From positions 62,001 to 126,000 of the forward strand of contig FQWG01000004.1 of NCBI GenBank assembly GCA_900129595.1: DNA of 64,000 bases, written 5' to 3'. The notes beneath the pieces were generated by a model that saw only the letters and a list, made by a program, of their open reading frames with translations, was not told the origin of the DNA and did not search any database. The translations under genes and the position numbers were made by a program. How positions within the stretch are numbered: position 1 is the stretch's first letter; each line of letters starts with the position of its first letter. Origin of the DNA: Flavobacterium frigidimaris (GTDB taxonomy: Bacteria > Bacteroidota > Bacteroidia > Flavobacteriales > Flavobacteriaceae). This document shows positions 59,576 to 64,000 of the stretch, piece by piece.

Positions 59576-61357
59576 TTATAAATTCTTGTCTCCTCTTAAC
59601 TCTCTGTATTTTTTTCTCGCATCAACAAAATAAATACTATCCTGATGGTTAAAAATTACTTTTTCATATAAAGGCTTTGCCTTTTCTGTATCGTGCAATT
59701 CGTCGTTGTAAATTTCTGCCGAAAAAAACAGCGCTTCATCTACATAAATTCCGTCGCTATGATTGTCAATGATCTGCTGGTATTGGCTTAAAGCCAAATT
59801 ATACTCTTTTTGACTTTCATAAACTTTACCTAAACGCAACAATGTTACAGCTTCTATTTCTTGTCCTTTAAAGGCTTTTAAAATACCCTGAAACTGAGCA
59901 ATTGCTTCCGGTTTTTTATTCTGATAAATTAAAAAATCGCCTTTTGCAAATTGTTTCAATGCCGTTTGTGTCGAATCAGCAACCGTATTATCATTAATCA
60001 GTAAAAAATATTCAAGAGCGTCATTGGCAATTAACTGTGTGTTTGCCGCTTTCAACTCTTTGAATTGTTTCAGAGCCCATTCAAAATCACCTTTGTAATA
60101 ACTTGTTTTTGCCGCTTTTAAACTGGCTTCGTGCGCCATGACATCATTCTTTAAATCCAATTGAATCTGGGAATAATAAATCAGTGCCTGATTGAATTTT
60201 TCTTCTAAAAGCAAGATGTCCGCCAACTCCATCTTTGCATCTGCTTTTTGATAATCATTCAAATTTAACTCTAAAGCCTTTTTTATAATTGTCTTGGCTT
60301 CTTCAGTCTTTTTGAGATTAAAAGCCAGGAAATGTGCCTGAATTATTTGCAAAGATAAGGTAAAAGGAGTTATTTCATAGGTTACAAGCAATTGTTGTAG
60401 CTCATTATTGATAATTGGATACTCTTTTTCCTGAGCTTTATCGATTTTAATTTGCATTAAATACGAATTGGTCTGAACCAATAAATCTAAATCTTTGGTA
60501 TTTAGAAGTATAAAATTCAAAATCTCAGTTGCGGTATCAGTATCATCTTCGTTCAACGCAAACTGGCTTAAATTGACGATACTCGAAAGCGATTCAGGTT
60601 CACGCTTGTAAATTGCTTTTTCCTGAATAAAGGCTTTCCCAAATTCCTTTTGCTGCACATAAAACCAGCTTAAATAATGATTCCAGAATACATCCTGATC
60701 TTTTTGAGTTCTTAGGATCAAAGATTTGCGCATTGCATCTTTAAAAGCGGTATTATCTGTCTCACCATTCATGAAACGGGATAATTGCGTCTGGATCAAA
60801 TTGGCATTTTGCGGATTATTGTAGGATTCAGTCAATAAAAGATCAATCATCTGATCGGTCTTTCCTAACTGACCGTACAGCATTCCGATCTGGAAATTAA
60901 AATTGTAATTGGGCTGGATCTGCATTGCCGTTTGATAAGCTTTCAAAGCATATTCCAGCAATACTTTTTTCTCGAACGAGTTCCCAATTCCGTAAACATC
61001 ATTCGGACTTGTTTTTATTCTCTCGATCGCTTGATCGTAGTAATTTTTGGCTTTGGCATCATTTTTCTGCAGTTGAAAATTATATCCCAATTCAACTAAA
61101 AAAACACCTTGTTTATATCTGTTGTAACGATCCTGAATGGTTTTTTCGGCCAAATCAAATTGCTGCAATTGCTGATAACAATCGATCGTTTTTAAAAAAT
61201 ACTGCGTGTTGGATGGTGAACCTTTTAAAAGTTCTTCGTAACTGATTTTAGCTTTTTCAAAATCACCTTTATCATAGTAATACTGAGCCAATTGCTCATT
61301 TTGCGCTAATGCAAGAGTCGACCATAATAAAACGATATAAATAAAGATATTTTTCAT
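59576..61357 (-). CDS. Exported TPR-repeat protein
   Basis: The 593-aa protein has a signal peptide (about 1-18, ending LALAQ). TPR and TPR-like repeats follow through the whole chain: QYYYDKGDFEKAKISYEELL (about 25-44), then NDVYGIGNSFEKKVLLEYAL and the C-terminal KVYESQKEYNLALSQYQQII. The last repeats resemble YfgC/BamD-type TPRs (YVDEALFFSAEIY). It is probably periplasmic and a scaffold for a complex. The partner is unknown. It lies between lgt and DUF4286 in a same-strand run. Confidence 0.85.
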   Translation of the reverse strand: MKNIFIYIVLLWSTLALAQNEQLAQYYYDKGDFEKAKISYEELLKGSPSNTQYFLKTIDCYQQLQQFDLAEKTIQDRYNRYKQGVFLVELGYNFQLQKNDAKAKNYYDQAIERIKTSPNDVYGIGNSFEKKVLLEYALKAYQTAMQIQPNYNFNFQIGMLYGQLGKTDQMIDLLLTESYNNPQNANLIQTQLSRFMNGETDNTAFKDAMRKSLILRTQKDQDVFWNHYLSWFYVQQKEFGKAFIQEKAIYKREPESLSSIVNLSQFALNEDDTDTATEILNFILLNTKDLDLLVQTNSYLMQIKIDKAQEKEYPIINNELQQLLVTYEITPFTLSLQIIQAHFLAFNLKKTEEAKTIIKKALELNLNDYQKADAKMELADILLLEEKFNQALIYYSQIQLDLKNDVMAHEASLKAAKTSYYKGDFEWALKQFKELKAANTQLIANDALEYFLLINDNTVADSTQTALKQFAKGDFLIYQNKKPEAIAQFQGILKAFKGQEIEAVTLLRLGKVYESQKEYNLALSQYQQIIDNHSDGIYVDEALFFSAEIYNDELHDTEKAKPLYEKVIFNHQDSIYFVDARKKYRELRGDKNL

Positions 61358-61365
61358 ACTTCAGT

Positions 61366-61456
61366 CTTTTTCAGTTTTCACTCGCATTTTTCCGTTTTTG
61401 CTTTCAGTATTTTGTATTCAGTGCAATTCACTGTAAACTGTGACTGCTACTGTAAA
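61366..61456. repeat. Short periodic repeat between lgt and the TPR gene
   Basis: Variants of the word CAGTTTTCA / CTGTAAACTGTGACTG recur at 61366-61390 and 61420-61456. It is non-coding and similar in character to the other gap-filling periodic repeats in this window. Confidence 0.5.
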
Positions 61457-62272
61457 CTATACTTTCTTCGATTTCCAAATCATCAAAGCTATTCCAATCA
61501 CAATAAAAGGAATACTCAATATTTGTCCCATATTAATAATCATATCATTTTCGAACGCTTCCTGATTTTCCTTAAAGAATTCAATTATAAATCGGGCTAC
61601 AAACATTAAAGTTAAGAAACATCCAAAGATAAACCCGTCTGCTTTTTTAAACCTTTCTGATTTATAAAGATAAAGAACAATTACGAAAATCAGCAAATAC
61701 GCAAATGCTTCGTACAATTGTGTTGGATGCCTTGGGATCCTATCATCTCTCTCAAAAACCACTCCCCAGTTTCCATTCGTAGGTTTTCCGTAGATTTCAG
61801 AATTCATAAAATTCCCAAACCTGATAAAAGCTCCCGTAACCGGAACTCCAATGGCCATTTTATCTAAAATCCACAAGAACTTGACTTTATACTTTCGACA
61901 ATATAAAATCATTGCGATCAAAACGCCTATTGATCCTCCGTGACTGGCTAAACCCTGATAACCAACAAACTTATATACTCCGGCTACCTTCTGAATTGGT
62001 AAAAGTATTTCTATTGGGTGCTGAAGAAAATAAGAAGGTTCATAGAAAAAACAATGCCCTAATCTGGCTCCCAAAATGGTGCCTACAATTACATAAACCA
62101 ATAAACTATCCAGATTATCTAATGAAAGATGTTCTTTTTGGTAAATTCTTCTTACGATATAATAACCCAATAAAAGTCCACAGGCAAAAAGAGCGCCATA
62201 ATATTTTAATGGAAAACTATCTGTGATCATGAAAATAACAGGATCAACATTCCAATTTAAAATTCCATTCAT
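61457..62272 (-). CDS. lgt: Prolipoprotein diacylglyceryl transferase
   Basis: Lgt moves a diacylglyceryl group from phosphatidylglycerol to the lipobox Cys of prolipoproteins at the inner membrane. The 271-aa protein has about seven transmembrane helices, the HGGSIG motif at His111 and the Lgt signature RFGNFMNSEIYG (about 146-157), then HPTQLYEA. It serves the many lipoproteins encoded here. It sits between serS and the TPR gene on the same strand. Confidence 0.96.
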   Translation of the reverse strand: MNGILNWNVDPVIFMITDSFPLKYYGALFACGLLLGYYIVRRIYQKEHLSLDNLDSLLVYVIVGTILGARLGHCFFYEPSYFLQHPIEILLPIQKVAGVYKFVGYQGLASHGGSIGVLIAMILYCRKYKVKFLWILDKMAIGVPVTGAFIRFGNFMNSEIYGKPTNGNWGVVFERDDRIPRHPTQLYEAFAYLLIFVIVLYLYKSERFKKADGFIFGCFLTLMFVARFIIEFFKENQEAFENDMIINMGQILSIPFIVIGIALMIWKSKKV

Positions 62273-62312
62273 CTTGCTTTATTTTTGCTTTAGTACTTAC
62301 TATAAATTAAGA

Positions 62313-62345
62313 AAACCTAACAGGTTTTAGAAGCCTGTTAGGTTT
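62313..62345 (-). terminator. Terminator-like hairpin after serS
   Basis: AAACCTAACAGG (62313-62324) pairs with CCTGTTAGGTTT (62334-62345), loop 9 nt. The T run on the minus strand is weak (TCTTAATTTA), so termination may be partial and lgt may be partly read through from serS. Confidence 0.65.
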
Positions 62346-62364
62346 AATCCTAAGTACTGTAAAA

Positions 62365-63636
62365 TTAATTTATAATATCAAATCCGCAGTAAGGTCGTAA
62401 AACTTCTGGAATTACGATTCCTTCCGGAGTTTGGTAATTCTCTAATATTCCGGCCAAAACTCTTGGCAAAGCCAATGAACTTCCGTTTAATGTGTGCGCC
62501 AATTGGTTTTTTCCGTCTTTGTCTTTGAAACGCAATTTCAAACGATTGGCCTGAAAAGTTTCGAAGTTAGAAACTGAACTGATCTCTAACCAACGATCCT
62601 GCGCTGTAGAGAAAACTTCAAAATCATACGTCAAAGCCGATGTGAAACCCATATCGCCTCCGCATAAGCGTAAAACTCTGTATGGCAATTTCAATTCTTT
62701 CAAAATATCTTTTACATGTTCTACCATTCCGTCCAATGCTGCATAAGAATTATCAGGATGTTCAACACGTACAATTTCTACTTTGTCAAATTGGTGCAAA
62801 CGGTTTAATCCGCGCACGTGTGCTCCGTAAGAACCTGCTTCACGACGGAAACATGGCGTATATGCTGTATATAAAACCGGTAATTCAGTTTCAGCTAAAA
62901 GAACATCGCGGAACAAATTCGTAACCGGAACCTCAGCAGTTGGAATCAAATATAAATCATCAATAGTTGAGTGATACATTTGCCCTTCTTTGTCCGGCAA
63001 TTGCCCGGTTCCGTAACCTGAAGCTTCGTTTACCAAATGCGGAACCTGAACTTCATTATATCCTGCAGCCGTATTTTTATCTAAAAAGTAATTGATTAAA
63101 GCACGTTGCAAACGAGCTCCTTTTCCTTTATAAACAGGAAAACCAGCACCGGCAATTTTTACACCCAATTCGAAATCTATGATATCGTATTTCTTTACCA
63201 ATTCCCAGTGCGGTTGAGCACCTTCGTGTAAAACCGGAATATCGCCTTCTTCAAAAACATTTAAGTTATCGTCCGGAGTTTTTCCTTCAGGAACAATATC
63301 AGCAGGAAGGTTTGGTAAAGTGTATAATAAATTAGTTAATTCAGTTGCCAAAGCTTCTGCTTTTTCGCCTAATTCTTTACTTTTTTCTTTTAATGAAACC
63401 GTTTTTTCTTTTAAGATTGCCGCTTTAGACTTCTCTCCCGCTTTCATTAATTCTCCAATATCTTTGGACAATTTATTAGATTCAGATAAAGTGTTGTCTA
63501 ATTCTACTTGTGTTGCGCGACGGTTTTCGTCTAGTTGCACCACTTCTTCAACAACGCTTTTAGCATCGATATTTCGTTTTGCTAAAGCCTTGATTACTTT
63601 CTCCTGATTCTCTCTAATAAATGCGATCTGTAACAT
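62365..63636 (-). CDS. serS: Serine--tRNA ligase
   Basis: SerS charges tRNA-Ser and tRNA-Sec with serine. The 423-aa class II synthetase has the N-terminal coiled-coil arm (about 27-105: DNTLSESNKLSKDIGELMK). Motif 2 is PCFRREAGSYG (about 268-278), and motif 3 ends in NGSSLALPRVLAGILENYQ (about 384-402). The TAEVPVTN signature is around 233. A TAAATTTG box lies at 63678-63685 on the minus strand. Confidence 0.98.
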   Translation of the reverse strand: MLQIAFIRENQEKVIKALAKRNIDAKSVVEEVVQLDENRRATQVELDNTLSESNKLSKDIGELMKAGEKSKAAILKEKTVSLKEKSKELGEKAEALATELTNLLYTLPNLPADIVPEGKTPDDNLNVFEEGDIPVLHEGAQPHWELVKKYDIIDFELGVKIAGAGFPVYKGKGARLQRALINYFLDKNTAAGYNEVQVPHLVNEASGYGTGQLPDKEGQMYHSTIDDLYLIPTAEVPVTNLFRDVLLAETELPVLYTAYTPCFRREAGSYGAHVRGLNRLHQFDKVEIVRVEHPDNSYAALDGMVEHVKDILKELKLPYRVLRLCGGDMGFTSALTYDFEVFSTAQDRWLEISSVSNFETFQANRLKLRFKDKDGKNQLAHTLNGSSLALPRVLAGILENYQTPEGIVIPEVLRPYCGFDIIN

Positions 63637-63677
63637 AGCTTGATTTTTATAACTATTGTATTTTTTTATAACGGAAG

Positions 63678-63685
63678 CAAATTTA
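63678..63685 (-). promoter_or_regulatory. TAnnTTTG -7 box of serS
   Basis: TAAATTTG on the minus strand, about 41 nt before the serS ATG. A TTG lies 24 bp upstream, just beyond the usual spacing. Confidence 0.5.
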
Positions 63686-63779
63686 AGGAAATGTTTTATA
63701 AGATCACGACAAAGTTGATTCTAAAGTTATTTCGGGGGTTATTACGAAGAGAGGTTCCGCAGAGATGCACGAAGATTTT

Positions 63780-64000
63780 ATTATTTTTTTATGAATGGAT
63801 TAAAATCCATCCCTACAATATATAACGAGCCGAAGGCTCTCTTGCCGAAGTTCGGGAGAAACGTTTTATTTTGTAGCAACGTCCCGAGCCCGAAACGTCG
63901 GGACTGGACTAATCCGTTCAAAACAGTATTTTTTTTTAAAAATATTCCTTCGCGAAACTCTGTGAAAAACTTTGTGAATCTCTGCGAAACTCTCCATCTT
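63780..64000. repeat. Composite of dispersed intergenic repeats at the window edge
   Basis: No gene is supported from 63637 to the end. The stretch holds hyphenated palindromes GAGCC-GAAGGCTC (about 63829-63841) and GTCCCGA-N10-TCGGGAC (63881-63904). A TTCGCGAAACTCTGTGAA / CTTTGTGAATCTCTGCGAAA periodic tract lies at 63949-63990, the same class as 36800-36910. The element continues past the window end. Confidence 0.55.

Noticed and set aside
61412..61609. 65-codon frame antisense to the end of lgt
   Set aside because: Shadow of lgt and a periodic repeat.
63640..63825. 61-codon frame on the plus strand upstream of serS
   Set aside because: It lies over the serS promoter and a dispersed repeat and has no coding character.

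Overview
The window is a chromosomal segment of a Flavobacterium-like member of the Bacteroidota. The evidence is AT-rich DNA with low-GC codon use, a type IX secretion C-terminal sorting domain on a secreted protease, a CarboxypepD_reg-like/TonB receptor, many lipoproteins, DUF4270 and DUF4286 proteins, LytTR regulators, and repeated matches to the Bacteroidota promoter box TAnnTTTG with few Shine-Dalgarno sequences. I saw no rRNA, tRNA, CRISPR array, insertion sequence or prophage. Most of the window is housekeeping core genome, with short degenerate palindromic or periodic repeats in many intergenic gaps.

Layout. 1-3.2 kb: a small secreted protein with a near-identical 20-residue tandem repeat, a LytTR regulator whose phospho-acceptor Asp is Glu, and glycyl-tRNA synthetase. 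3.2-8.7 kb: ComF-type phosphoribosyltransferase, a large T9SS-exported reprolysin-like protease, RibF and a small membrane protein. 8.8-18.7 kb: the biotin genes bioB, bioA, bioD and bioF with a FabF-like ketoacyl synthase next to bioA, interleaved with a JmjC/cupin protein, RecX and an ECF sigma operon (59-aa membrane peptide, TraB/GumN protein, sigma factor, membrane protein). 18.7-30.6 kb: NAD(P)-binding protein, atpD-atpC, an SGNH lipoprotein with a TonB-dependent receptor, and an operon of a GT5-like protein, a DUF4270 lipoprotein and glmS. 30.7-36.8 kb: panC-panD, an esterase-fold protein lacking the nucleophile Ser, radA, and an AsmA-like/GT51 fusion.

36.9-44.2 kb is the most system-like part. 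A TPR sensor kinase and LytTR response regulator are divergent from a run of exported envelope proteins: SIMPL-like, von Willebrand A lipoprotein, L,D-transpeptidase and a MuiA-family protein that carries a TonB-box/plug-like insertion. Two of these genes share an upstream element with hexamers repeated at exactly 21 bp, the spacing known for LytTR-family sites. I read this as a candidate envelope-stress regulon.

44.4-64 kb: aldo/keto reductase, a RelE/ParE-type toxin-antitoxin pair, an OmpA-like lipoprotein, exonuclease III, a two-domain acyltransferase resembling OlsF ornithine-lipid synthase, DUF2752 and DUF4234-like membrane proteins, a D-2-hydroxyacid dehydrogenase, an unknown lipoprotein, nhaA, a small lipoprotein, proC, mgtE, rsmA, a DUF4286 protein, a TPR protein, lgt and serS.

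Several starts were moved from the longest reading frame because a TAnnTTTG box, a signal peptide or the family's N-terminus lies further in (ribF, panC, the ketoacyl synthase, the TraB protein, the esterase-like and SIMPL-like proteins).
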